Below are positions 40,833 through 52,839 of a DNA stretch of 64,000 nucleotides, one piece after another. The DNA is taken from the NCBI GenBank assembly GCA_033032865.1, contig JAWHQI010000327.1:1426001-1490000 (forward strand), in the 5' to 3' direction. Below the pieces are notes generated by a model, which saw nothing but the letters and a program-made list of their open reading frames with translations, had not been told where the DNA came from and searched no databases. Position 1 is the stretch's first letter, and each line of letters opens with the position of its first letter. Origin of the DNA: Dactylorhiza incarnata. Taxonomy: Eukaryota; Streptophyta; Magnoliopsida; Asparagales; Orchidaceae. The position numbers were made by a program, and so were the translations under genes.

Positions 40833-42366
40833 ATGGCGCTTCATGATCTCGCATCTTCTAGAGGGGATAATTTTTATGAAAATGAAAAATCATTATGTCC
40901 ACCATTATTTATGGGTGAAAATTATAATGGGTGGAAAACACTTATGGAAATATTTCTTAAGACTTTGGATATTGAAATTTGGAATATTACAATTAAAATG
41001 CCCCCAAGTATTTTAAATAAGAATGAAATGTTTTTAAATGCCAAATCTATGAATAGTCTATATTGTGCTCTAGATCAAAATATTTTCAAACTTATTTATA
41101 CGCTTCCTACTGCTTTTGAAGTTTGGAAATTTCTTGAGAATACTTATAGTCTTCCTTCCACAGATGATGAACAAGAGAAATTCCTTATGGATCCAAGAGA
41201 AGAAATCGACGAGGACTCATTCTTGGAGGAAGATCAATCTAAGAGAGAAACAATATTGAACTCAATTGATGGCAAAACATCAAGCAAAAGAGAAGACGGA
41301 AACTATAGCAAGGTAAGAAAATCTAAATCTTCTCTTTTAGTAACTAATTCTATTTCTACATTTCGTGTGCTTAATATTGCTAAACGTAGAATTAAAAATT
41401 TGAAAAATGCTAATTTCAAACTACGTTTAGAAAATAAAACTTTAAAAGCAAACGCTAAAGTAGAATCTTATATTGATGTTTCAAATTCTCTTTCATGCTC
41501 TTTTATTAAAATTCCTACTCCTTGTTTAGATTGCAATCTTAGAAAAGAAAAATTCAAGGATATTGAAAAAGGGCTCTTAGTTTCAAAAAAGCATAATGAA
41601 AATTTGATAATTGAAAATGATGCTTTAACTTGTAAGTTAATATAATTAAAATCTTTTGTTGAAAAAGTTCTAATTTCTAGTAATGACTTTCATCATAAGA
41701 TTTTGAATAACAAAGATAAATTAACTTACAAAATCATTTTTAAAAAGGATCATTTTCATACATCAACTCAAAAGGAGTTTAGTTTCAAAAAGAATTATGA
41801 CCCTCACAAAATTCTTAAGAGTCACTATTATAAGTCTCAATATATTTTCAATCATGACTCAAATTTAAAAACTCCTTTTTCATGAAAATCAAATTTCAAA
41901 ATATTATCCTTCATATTATATGAGTATGTCTATAAGAAAGAATGGAAATAAAAATCATCAAAATAAGAATCAATCTTTTAAAACATATTGTAACCCACTC
42001 TTTCAACATTCACTTCTTAAGAAAGACCATCACTCTTATAAACTCTCAAAGAATCCATATAATGAAATTCATTATAATTATCAACATCAATGTATTTTGA
42101 AAAATATTTTTAATAAACATAAATCTCAAATGAATTATTTTTCAAACAACTATCATTCCAAAAAGATGTCAAATAATCATAATATGAATTTAAACGATAA
42201 ACAACCAAAGTATGAATGGAGGCCCAAAATTAAAAATGAAACACTAACTCCACTTATAAAGGCCCATTCATCACTATCTTTCCAAAAGCCTACACGATGT
42301 ATTTGGGTACCCAAAGGAACCATCACACATGGTCCCCTTTGGATACCTAAATCTCTCATTCACTAG
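40833..42366 (+). pseudogene. Degenerate Gag of the outer gag-only element
   Basis: The ATG at 40833 opens MALHDLASSRGDNFYENEKS, then PLFMGENYNGWKTLMEIFLK, a copia/Sirevirus capsid N-terminus, and ALPTAFEVWKFLENTYS-like sequence (40833-41170). The capsid is then interrupted by a deletion (TDDEQEKFLMDPREEID). A basic coiled-coil-like segment follows (IAKRRIKNLKNANFKLRLEN). The first frame stops at 41645, resumes in the same frame to 41885, and then shifts. The end, near 42290-42366, reads TRCIWVPKGTITHGPLWIPK, the WVPKG signature that closes Gag in this lineage. No zinc knuckle or enzyme is seen. Confidence 0.8.
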
Positions 42367-44458
42367 GAATCATTGTATTGCATGAAGTAGACTTAATTAT
42401 AAATGAAATATCATTACTTTACTTCATGATATGCTTAATTGTTTTTTTTATTGTTTTTTTAGCCAACTTGTTAATGATCACTTTATTTATCATGAGATAT
42501 GACTTTCATTTTAAGCCTAATATTTAACAAATCAAATTGAATATAAAGTCATAATTTTTTAAGTGATCTATCCTTCCTTTTTATATATTCTATCCTTTTT
42601 AAATCCATTGCCTATAAATATCTTATATTATCATTATAAATTGAATGCTAAATTTTTTTAACTGATATTATCAAGACTAATGAAATTACTTTCAAAATTG
42701 GATTTAAAAGGATTTTTAGGGGTCTTAGACTAAAGTATTAAATGCACAACTAATTGTATATTTGTCTATTTTTCATTGCTGCATATAATAGCCCCTATAT
42801 TGAAAATCATAATCGAGAAAAATCAGAATCAAATAATATCAAAAACAATGTGTTTTAAATCAAATATAGTAACTCTGTTGCTAACGCCAGGCGTTATCAC
42901 TAACGCTGACGGTAGCATATTTTCCCAAAAATTCTGATTTTCTCTGAAAAATTATTTTTACTATCATTATTGTCAAATACCTTGTATTTATTTTGTCTAA
43001 TTTCTAAAAATTAAAATCAAAAAGAAAATTTACAAAAATGATGAATATGATTTCACAATCACCACCATGATCTATTAATATCCTATGCTAAAATTCACCA
43101 TAATCATATATCATAATTCATGATCCATCAAGACCTATCTTAAATCAACTAATTCTATCAACCTTAGGAATTATGAAATATATGATTGCAATTGGTATTA
43201 TAGTTTCATATCTTATTTTTTGTGTGTGATGTGCATCTTTATTGTTTACATGTATCTCATTATCTGTAGACCTATGAATTAACTTGATATCAACAAGATG
43301 AAATCAAATAGAATTGTCACTTCTTTCTAGGTCTATGAAAATTCAAAACTCTATGTTTGAATACATGCAACTCAATCTTATATTTGTCCATCTTCACTTA
43401 GCTTTGCACCATGTTGTCCTAATTCATCACACTAGCATTATCACTTACCATTGGTAGAAATCAATGTCCATGCTAGTTATATATCTTGTAATGCTAAAGT
43501 AAATTATATTACTAAAATATGAAAATCATAATTTCTTTTGTAGTTATTTGCATGAATAAAATGTATTCTAAATGGATTTAAAATCAACAATCGTCGATAT
43601 AATTGTAAATCCAAAACTAATCATGCAATTATAACATAGTTTATATATTTAAGGCTTACACGCTTAGTATGTCCATAATCAATAAACCTATGACATGTGC
43701 CTTACAATAACGAGGGTGTAGGATTATGTGCATTAGAGACCTACCCTCTAAGTCATGTCTTGTCCTTAACCAGGGAGGGTTCCAGTGGGGCCTTGCGAGG
43801 CACTAGGGGGAAAGAGTGCTAGGTTGAGCGTCGTCTTTTGTATACATATGGGATTAACACCCCAACCTACGGCATGTGTGCAGCTCCTCATGCCCATCCG
43901 TCACTTAGTACGGGGCTAGAGTGTAGTCATATTGTTGAGGTATCTTGATCTTAAATATACTTATATTATATTCATTGCATGAACATTATCTCACTCTTTA
44001 TGCATAAATCATCCATCTCTTCAATCTTTAACTCAAACATCAACTTTTCAAATTTAAAACTCATTATCCTTTATATGATTTTATCTTCTAAAAATGATGT
44101 TTATGTTTAAGAGTGCTTATTATATTCTTTTGCTAAGTCTACCACTTATGCTCATTCATGTCTATTATTTTTAACATCATGGTTTCAACAAGTAGTATCT
44201 TAAAATAGAATGCTTACTTTATCATGTTAGCTATGTTGCTTACTACTTTATGTTACATCATGCTTATATTTTTCTCAACAAGTAGTATTTAACAAGCTTT
44301 TGAGTGCATCCTATTTTTCTTCTCGACATAAAATATATTACTCCTTATCATACATACTCACTCCTAAACCCTCTTTTGATTCTACCAAAAGGGGAGATTA
44401 AATTGCATAAATCTAATATTTAGGGGAGTGCATTATAATAATATTAAACAAAAAAGGG
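42367..44458 (+). other. AT-rich non-coding interior with one GC-richer island
   Basis: No open frame of note. An island at 43725-43935 is much less AT-rich and contains ACCAGGGAGGGTTCCAGTGG and CTTAGTACGGGGCTAGAG; it stands out as possible structured RNA sequence. A CTAACGCCAGGCGTTATC palindrome lies near 42885. ACCAAAAGGGGAGAT at about 44387 is the likely polypurine tract. Confidence 0.6.
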
Positions 44459-45432
44459 TTCATGTATAGCAAATTAAGAGATCTCCCTTGGGCTAACATG
44501 AAGATCTAAAGAAGATTTTGAAGGAGAAGGTCTACAACGCATATTCCATACGAAGGACGATCGTTTCAAGAACGCCAACATCTACATCGACTTCGTCTTC
44601 ACCTTCAGAATTTCTTGGGGAGTTTCTCTTTACTTATCTTGTAATCTTTTGTTTTTCCTTTTGTAATTTGTGTGGAGAAATCGTTCGGTGAGAACGTCAG
44701 ATTCCGGGAAGGATTCCGTGGGTAAATTCGCCTTGTATTGGCGACTAGGTCCTTGTGAGGCTTAGGGGGTAATTCGCTGCCTTGTGCGTGGCGACTAGGT
44801 CGAGGGTAGATCTAGGGGGTGGCTAGAGGCCTCATCTGGGTATAGATAGTCTATAGCCAACCGGTCCTTGGGAGAAGAACCGGTGAAACAACAAAAAGAG
44901 TTTTTACATATTTTCGCCTTGATTTCTAGCGTTATATAAATTAAACATTTGTGTATTTAATTTATTATAAAATAAATCATGTCTCTTAATGTTCTATTCA
45001 ATTGATTTTATTTCCTCTTTGAGAATGTTTTAATTTCTATTTCCATCAATGTATTAAATTTAACATTTGTATAATTATCTTTGAAATACAATAATAATTT
45101 TCATTATCTCTGATGTTCTGGAATTGTATTTCATTTAAGATTTCATAAGTAAAATCACTGTGACAATCTTTTTATTCTGAAGAATATTCTCTAGAGAGCT
45201 AACGCCCAGCGTTAAGACTTAACGCCAGGCGTTAACAACAGTTAACAAAATGTTTGTTTCAATTATTTAAAAAGGAATCTTCAATATAATCTTATCTGGA
45301 ATATTTAAATATATTTTCTTATAAAATATTCTGAAACTTCAGTTGCAAACTCTAATAAATTTAATTAAGATTTAAATTCCATAAAACCCTTATTCACCCC
45401 CCCCCCCTCTAAGGGCGACGTAAGATCCAACA
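44459..45432 (+). repeat. 3' LTR of the outer gag-only element, 5'-truncated
   Basis: Matches 39821-40782 closely (for example ATTAAGAGATCTCCCTTGGG in both). Upstream of 44459 there is no counterpart of the first 800 or so bases of the 5' LTR, including its GTTCGACGAA array. Contains TAACGCCCAGCGTTA and TAACGCCAGGCGTTA near 45200. Confidence 0.8.
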
Positions 45433-46655
45433 CTCATGACTTAGGGCTTTGTTTGTGATCCCACCGACGGCCACGAGAAGATTCGAAGAAAAGACGAAGA
45501 AACCCGATAGAAGACGATCTTGGTTTGAGATTCAATCTACATTGATTTTAATCATTGTCTTCTATTGATTTCTCCCAAACTCGTGTTTTTGAGCATAGTT
45601 TGCCATCCCCATAACTGTTTGTAAACTTTTTTTTGCGGATCATTTATCCCAAAATTTGTGTAGGATATATCTTCTTGTAGTTTTTTTTTGCAGACCATTT
45701 GCGATCCTTATAATTGCTTTTGGAGATCCCTATAACTCTTTGAGATTTTTTTTCCTGCAAACACAGTTAATTTATAAACCCTAATGAATTAGTTCATGAA
45801 AATAATGTTTAATTCTGTTTTTAATATAAACGTGTGCAATTTTATGGATTTTGACTTGTATTATACTAGTGAATTTACAAATTCGCAGTTCATCATAGCG
45901 GAAACTTTAAATGTTATAAATTTGTATGTGTTTACCCCTTTTAGTAAGTTTTATTTCAGACTTCTTTATAAAAGTCTGAAATTTTTTAAAACTCCGGTGA
46001 AATCTGAAATCACGTGAGAACTTAGAAATCTGAAATCCCTTGAAATCAGAAAATTTGCTAGAGTGTTAAGAAAATGATGAATCTAAAATTTTGCTGAAGT
46101 GTTAAAAAAATGAAGAATCTGAAATTTCTCATTTTCCTAGAGTGCTAAGAAATCCAGTGTAATCTGAACTATGTTTAATTTGAAGAAACGATGAGTTATA
46201 AGTTTCTGATCTAGTTTTAATTTGAAGAAATGATAGCCTATAAGTTTCTCTTTTTGCTGAAGTGTCCGCCATATGAGTTTTAATTTAAAATATATCCTGT
46301 GAAATTTGATCTCACAAGATCAAATAGATCTAGTTTTTGGAAAAATTATTATTATTGTCACTGACCGGAAAAATTTGTTAGTCCGATCAAAAAATCTTGA
46401 TATTTATTTTGAACTTCAATTATTATTACTATTTTGATTCAATGATTCAATTTTAAAAATTATAAATTCCTGAAAGCTAATTCAATCGTGCAGCCGAACA
46501 GCTTTTAGGTCTCAATTCCAATTTTGTTCACTGAATTCTATCATGCAGCCGAATAGCAGAATTGATTTTCTGTCAAAGCCAATTCATGCAGATATTTGTT
46601 TTCTGACCAAAGTCAATTCCAGAAAGTCATTACCTGCGCGCCGAACGGACCTTAA

Positions 46656-47281
46656 TAGTTTGTCGGCCTCATTTTTAACCTTAAAAAGGTATGCCCAAAT
46701 GCCGCGGCTATGGTCATCCACAAGAGTGAGGAAGTAATATGCACCACAAGAGGACGGTGTCAGATATGGACCCCATAAATCGCAATAAATCAACTCAAAA
46801 CATTCAATAGCATTGTCCTTACTTAAGGGAAAAGGAGATCGAGTTTGTTTTGCTCGATAACATGCATCACAAACTTGATCATTCTTCAAATTAAAAAAAG
46901 TTACCAAATTCAGAAATGAAAGATAAATGCTGATTAGACTGATGCCCCAGGCGGCGATGCCAAATAGTGTACTGATTTGGATGTTCCACTTTCAATGCTA
47001 AATGTGGCTTGACATGCGCAAAACAGTATACCCCCACCCGAAGCTCACCCGCTCCAATCAGTGTCCTCGAGGTACGGTCATGTATCACACAAAGCTCAAC
47101 AGTGAACTAATAACTTTAAGCTAATGTAGTAAATAACTCGCACCCGTCATATGATTTGAAGCCCCACTATCGAGAATCCAAAGAGGAGTGTCGAAGGCCT
47201 TACCATAAAGCTTATCGGAACATTCGCCAATGCGGTCAAGAAGGCTAAGGAGCCTCTAAAGTTGTCGTGTGATAGATTAGG
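46656..47281 (-). pseudogene. Old copia: protease, pre-integrase and start of integrase
   Basis: Protease active site WILDSGASNHMTG (about 47185-47145); pre-integrase zinc finger with YTIWHRRLGHQSNQHLS (about 46970-46920) and VCDACYRAKQTRSPFPLS (about 46875-46820); integrase first Asp in ELIYCDLWGPYLTPS; then TLVDDHSRGIWAYLFKVKNE. A frameshift lies near 46900. The core continues without loss at 26718 once the DNA element between them is removed. Confidence 0.85.
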
Positions 47282-50200
47282 TGTAAGACCCCTCTCCCGC
47301 ACCAGGAGAGTTCCCGGATCTTAAGCCCAGAACCGCCGCCTTACGGGGATGCTAGCACTCAAGTTAGCCATCTCCGCAAGACGCCGATCCTGCCGGCAAG
47401 CATGAACAACCAGGCCAACCAGAGATAAGAAGTAAAACTAGCACATAAGTCCACAATCACACGCATCTGTATATGTATATATATCCAAATGAAAACTGTC
47501 CATCAATGAGTACAAGAAAAGAAAGAGAGAAAGGGGCTTATGCCCAGTACAAGTCTGAAAGAATAAAAAGAAGTACAGTTCTCTCTCTCACTATATAAAT
47601 CTATGCGGAAGCTACAAACATAAACATCTCTCATCGAACACCTGTCTAGTAGCGGTAGTAATACACGACATCTGTTCCTCAGGTTCTGTCTCCCCTGCCA
47701 GCTGGACTCCAGCTCCTCGGTTACCTACGGTCACCACCGACCGTTAGTCATAAAGACTAAGACGATTTTGTCCCCGCCTCCCTCTGCGACTCCTAGGCAC
47801 CGCGCGGGAGGAAGAAGCGGAGGACAACAAAGTGGAGTAATCAAAAGCAGATGACAGATATTCTACGCTATCAAGAGTATAACATATAAGTTCTATGCTA
47901 GCAATATGAACCAGTAAACAGTACTAAAAGCAGTAAAGTAATATCGCAGCAGAGAAATAAGTAAGCATAAAGAAGCAGTGCGACGCAAGTAAGGTAATTT
48001 AAAAGTAACCATTGATTTATAGGAATGCCCATACAAACCTATAGACCAAGGGGTCGTTTAGCAGGGCCTATCGTATAAAAAGTCCCATACCAATTTATAT
48101 GATAGGGGTAGGGGTTGGAATGCAATGTTCATGCTATGTCATGCAAGGTATATTGTTATGCTATGCTCATACAAGTGCAACTCACACACTACGACTCTAT
48201 GCGCATAGACCTTTAGTTCCCCCTTTTTGGAGCTAGCAAGACTCCTCGGATACTCCCGTAGTGGCAAACGGAAGCGGTGGGTTGGGCCTCGCCCACCTCT
48301 AGGTTGGTATTCACACTACCTAACCTAGACCTATCGTACACCTCAACACAAAACCGTGGAGCGTCTGCGTACTCTTGCTGACTGGACCGCCAGACTTTCT
48401 AGGCTAAGCGTATATACCACACTTGCCGAGTCAACGTATTGACGTCAGTGTGAACGTCCGTCCAATACAGAAGACCCACCACCTTCAATGCACATGCAAC
48501 ATGTTCTACAATCTATCTTCGAGCCATAAGCTCCCCGGGCTAACCTGCCCGTCATTAATAACCTTCCGAGCCACCGGCTCCCCGGACCAACCCGTCCGTA
48601 CCAACAAACTCTACTGAGTTGCAAGCTCACCTGACTTTCAATCCGCTCTTTCAAACACTGAGCTTACTGCTCGCATCACCAAACAGACTAGGCTCCCGCA
48701 ACCACGGGGTGTGGGTGAGTGTGTTATTAGATTATTCTTGTAACATCTTATCCCTATGGTTTACGTTTAATCTTGGATTCCCGAGGGTTATCCTGTAAAG
48801 GGCTCGCTACGGTATTAGGAAACTACAATGGGATGACACCCCAAAATTCCCTTTCCCAAGACACTTCATATTACTGAAATCTACCCATAAGATTACCCTC
48901 TTATCATTTCACCTGAATTAACCTCAGCGCTTTATGACTCTCTAAGGGGAAGGACGATCTTTCGTCAATCCCGAGCACAACCTTACCCACAGCTCACCAA
49001 GCACTCTCATCTTCTAACTCCTATTTAGACTACTCTTGTTTAGTTATTATTCTACTTGGAAGTTTAGGGTGGATCCTGGACTTCCCAAGGGCTACCCGGT
49101 GAAGGGTTCGCAAGGTACTAGGGTATGTGATGGCATGATGCCCAACCCCTTTCTAGGACAATTAATATTCTTGGCGGCTACCTTGACCTAACCTTCCACC
49201 CTCTCATTACCCTTTATAACTTACGCCTTATGTTTCACCCCGCTCCTATGCAATCAATCTTTTGGACTCAACTCTAAAACTTCTAGTCCTCTAAGTCGTC
49301 TAAACTCATCTCTTGATGTAATTCAATTCTCCCCGATTTCCTTATGATTATATTGACCCATTCATCATGATGAGTTTTTACTATCCGCAGACCACGACAT
49401 ATAACTAACTTAGACTCCTAAGATGGAATCTTGGTCAAATTACTTCAATATGACTTCTAATTATTATCATAGGTTCATAGTGGATGTAATGAGGAATAAT
49501 CAAAATCCAAAAATGTTTCATCTAATTTTGACCTCTATAAAAGTTCATTAATTACTAACATGAATCTAAATGTGAAGGAGGTATCATGCTAGTGAATTCA
49601 AACTTGTTAAATATCCTTCCAGAGATGAAATGTGACATAATAAAAAGATTTCCAATATTTCATATTTTTCCAGCAATTAAATAACCATAATCCCTAATTT
49701 TCAATGAATGAATGGAAAAATAATTTTACACATCAAGTACAAGATTTTGACTTCCTACAATTCTGGAAATATTACAGTAGCTTCATATGAACATAAAATC
49801 ACTATTTCCAGGAGATCATATTTTTCCAAACATTTTAAACCCACAATTTCTATTTATCTTTAAAGGAGAGAAAACATGGCTCTACACTACAAGTGCTATG
49901 TTAAGACTTCAATAAATTCTGGGAAAATTATTATGGCATAATATTGGTCTAAGAACATCAATTCCTAAGTTTCACATTTTTAACAGAAATTTCTGACCAT
50001 AATTTCTATTTAACATTAATAGGGTGCAAATAGTGATTTACACTACAACTACCATTAATATGTCTCTATAAATTCTGAGAAAATTATCCTAGTATAATAA
50101 TCATCTAAAAACACTAAATCCAGAGATTTAGAAATTTTCAAACTATTTTACCCCATTAAATTAATTAATTACATAAAGGGGGGTTTTTCCTCAATAAATT

Positions 50201-50995
50201 GATAATTACCTCAAATATTCATCTAAAAATTATGTTAAAATTTACAGAGCTATAGAATCACCCAGGAACCCTTCTAAAATAATTTCATAATTCTCCAAAT
50301 GCATATGAGACCTAAATGTCATATTTGAATAAATTGACCTAACCAAAAAAATCAAATTCAGAGATATAAATGAGGTCCAATAATTCCAACAAAATTCCTA
50401 AATGTGCCTTTCCTGTCAAAGATCCATTTCCCAGAGTTTTGGATTTAATCCTAAGTTTTTGATTCAAATTATTCCATTAATTTAAAAGTGTGACAATTAT
50501 CATTTAATTAAAAACTTTAGGAAAATAATTTCCAAAAATCATGAAACTTATGTCAATGATGTATATCCCCATGACATACACTAAACCCAAGGTTTCAGAG
50601 GCATGGAAGGTGATTCCCACCTTCAATTCCATTAAAAAGCTCAAAAGCCCAAATTGACTATTAGCACCCCACTTCTCCTCTTAAACCCTAACTTCATTTT
50701 GAATTTCAGAAAAAACCATTCATGCACATGAGATGATATTTTAACCAGTGACTTAGATATGTATGAAGAGTTAACCCCCCAAATTAGGAGGTGTTTGGAG
50801 TTATACAACTCCTTAAATACCAAAAACTTACTTTTTCTAATATATGAATTAGCACAATGGATACACCTCCAAAAATTCTCAAATTAAAACCCTAGGTGTG
50901 TCATCATACCATGCATGCATGACAGAAAATTCAAGTGATTTGGTTTAGCCAATTAAAAGTTATAGCCTTTTTAATTTCTGCCCTACACAAGGGGC

Positions 50996-51390
50996 AGTCT
51001 TAGGAGAATGGGTGCCTTAGTGTCCACAGTGCACCAAATCAGATGATTAGGGTGGCAAATGAAAGAAGACCCATAGGGATACAAAAGCTATCTCTGCCAT
51101 GTTTTACAAAATCGGCCTCTAAGGCCTTCAAAAAAGGCATGCAAACTACTTAAAAATCTTAGACAGAAATATTATGGTTTGCCAATAGATATAAAGAGCA
51201 GTCCTAGAAAAATGGGTGCCCTGGTGTCCACAGTGCACCAAATCAGATGATTAAGGTGGCAAATAAAAGTACACCCATATGGCTACAAAAGCTATCTCTG
51301 CTACCTTTTACAAAATCGACCTCTAAGTCCTTCAAAAATGGCATGCAACTACTTAAAAAAATTAGGCAGAATTAAGGTGGTCTGCCAATA
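50996..51390 (-). repeat. Tandem units of about 200 bp in the LARD LTR
   Basis: Two units share GTGTCCACAGTGCACCAAAT, GCTATCTCTGC, AAAATCG.CCTCTAAG and a GGCATGCAA.CTACTTAAAA ending. They start near 50996 and 51200. The same pair is at 58745-59150. Confidence 0.85.
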
Positions 51391-52227
51391 GAGATCAAGG
51401 AGACGAAATCAACGGCTGTGATTTCGTCTCCTTCCTCTAGCCGACGGCCCAGAGGAAACGGCTCTTGATCCCGGCCAACCACCACCCTCCCCGGCCATCT
51501 GCCGCCGCCACCACCTCCGTTGAGGGGTTGGCCGTCGATTGGCGGTGGAATGGTGGCCGGAGGTGGTGGTTCCCGGCGATCTCTGGAGGAAGCCCAAACG
51601 GAGCTCGGGAGGGAATAAACCCATGGCTGACGGCTCAATTGAGCTCGCCTGCCCTTTCTAGGACCTTAGATAACTAGCACAGAGGGAGGGGGGGGGGAGA
51701 GAAATCGTACCCTAAACGAGCTTGGTGGCGCGTATTGAGGTGGTGCGGCACGGTGGTGGCGAGCTCCGGCGATCCTTGCCATTTCCTCCATTCTCAGCCG
51801 ATTCCTTTGATCCAGGGTAGCAGATCCACTCCTCCAGGCCCTTTGAAGCTGATGGTGTCGTCGAAAAGAAGTGGGGAGGTCTCTAAGTGGAGTTGCCATT
51901 AGGAGGAGCTCGACCACACCTTGGATGCTCCTCCTAGCTGCCAAGTGGCATTGCTCCAGGCAAAATTCGGCTGGTATTGATGTGGGGAGCTCAGATCTAG
52001 CCTTGGGCAGAAGAATGGAGGGCCACATGGCCTACATTCCTAAAATCTCCTTTGTCCTTAAGGAGGAAGGGGAGATTTTCCACTTTTGCCCCCATGCATG
52101 TGTTTGCATGCTGAATTCAGAGGGCAAGGGTGGTCATTGTGCACATGGTATTCAGAAAGGGCTTTGGGTGAGGGACTTAATCCATTGGAATTTGGATTAA
52201 TCCCATTTAAGCCCAATTTAGGCAAAA

Positions 52228-52705
52228 TTGACCCTATGTTGACTTTTGGGTTGACTTGGTCAATTGGGTGTGTTGAATGGTCCAATGTGATGGTCTTGAG
52301 TCTATTGACACTATCCAAGGTTGGTTGAGTCATGGTGAGGACCTAGGTTGGCTAATTTGACCAATAAGTGTGATTTTGACCAAAATTGGGGGAAAAAGTT
52401 GACTTTGGTCAATTTGGCCAAATTGAAGACTCTATGATGGGGCTTTTGAGTCAATTAGGTCCCTCATGATGTCCTAAGACTAGGGGTGGAGTCAATTTCA
52501 TGCTTTGGGGTTCAATTGAACTTATTGGGGAGGATTTGACCTATGTTGACCTAAGTTTGACTTTGGTCAAATTGGGTCAATTGGTGACCCCATGATGGGG
52601 CTTTTGGGTCTATGGCATTCCTTGGAGTGCTTACCATCTATTGGAGGAGTCAATTTGCAAGTGTGAGTTCATGTTGAGCTAGTTTGACCTAGGTTGACTT
52701 GAGCC
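52228..52705 (-). promoter_or_regulatory. W-box-rich U3 block of the LARD
   Basis: Counting both strands I find 19 TTGAC cores in about 480 bp, of which 18 read TTGACC or TTGACT. About one would be expected by chance. W-boxes are the binding sites of plant WRKY factors. In sense orientation the block spans about 135-610 bases from the LTR start, where U3 promoter elements sit. Copied at 59970-60455. The motif count is seen; response to WRKY factors is inferred. Confidence 0.7.
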
Positions 52706-52839
52706 TTATAGTAGACCACAGGTGAGTTCTCCTAACCCTATGTGTCCTAAGGCTGCAATTTAGCTCAAACTCACCACACTCCCCACCCGTCTCACCCAAA
52801 ATTGGAGTTAGGGGGTCTAGTAGGAAATGGGATGTTACA

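Larger units (their letters stand above)
27355..45432 (+). mobile_element. Gag-only LTR element containing a nested Sirevirus
   Basis: Bounded by TG at 27355 (TGTTGGAGTCTATG) and CA at 45432 (AAGATCCAACA), with a perfect CTCAT duplication (27350-27354, 45433-45437). The 5' LTR is interrupted by the Sirevirus at 27831-39479. Primer site TGGTATCAGAG lies at 40785. The interior has a degenerate gag and 2 kb of AT-rich non-coding sequence, but no pol. The 3' LTR matches the 5' LTR only over its last 970 or so bases. LTR end style (CACCCCCC...CTCTAAGGGCG) resembles Sirevirus LTRs. Confidence 0.85.
26723..46651. mobile_element. PIF/Harbinger-like DNA element, split by an LTR element
   Basis: Left end GGGTTCATTCGGCGTGGAGG and right end (reversed) GGTCCGTTCGGCGCGCAGG continue as near-identical inverted repeats through TAATGACTTTC.GGAATT. 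Flanks are TTAA on both sides (26719-26722, 46652-46655), fitting the TTA/TAA target of PIF/Harbinger. It sits in the integrase frame of the old copia, whose reading resumes cleanly. Without the LTR element at 27355-45432 the DNA element would be about 1.84 kb. No transposase is recognisable, so it is non-autonomous. The two halves share a direct repeat (27250-27345 and 45480-45597). Confidence 0.85.
47282..52839 (-). repeat. 3' LTR of the LARD
   Basis: No convincing gene. In plus-strand order: a GC-balanced segment (47282-49000); AT-rich sequence (49300-50990); two tandem units of about 200 bp (50996-51390); a GC-rich block (51400-52030) with CCGCCGCCACCACC-like runs; and a TTGAC-rich block (52228-52705). 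In sense, the TTGAC-rich block lies in the first 600 bases, that is in U3. Confidence 0.9.

Noticed and set aside
41920..42366. Independent 148-residue gene
   Set aside because: It is the shifted C-terminal part of the degenerate Gag, ending in the WVPKG signature.
26723..46651. A single giant 20-kb DNA transposon
   Set aside because: Nearly all its length is a TSD-flanked LTR element with a nested Sirevirus; the DNA element itself is only about 1.84 kb.
51372..51638. Small proteins in the LARD LTR (minus strand, 88 and 71 codons)
   Set aside because: GC-rich composition gives overlapping open frames in several phases, with no family signature.
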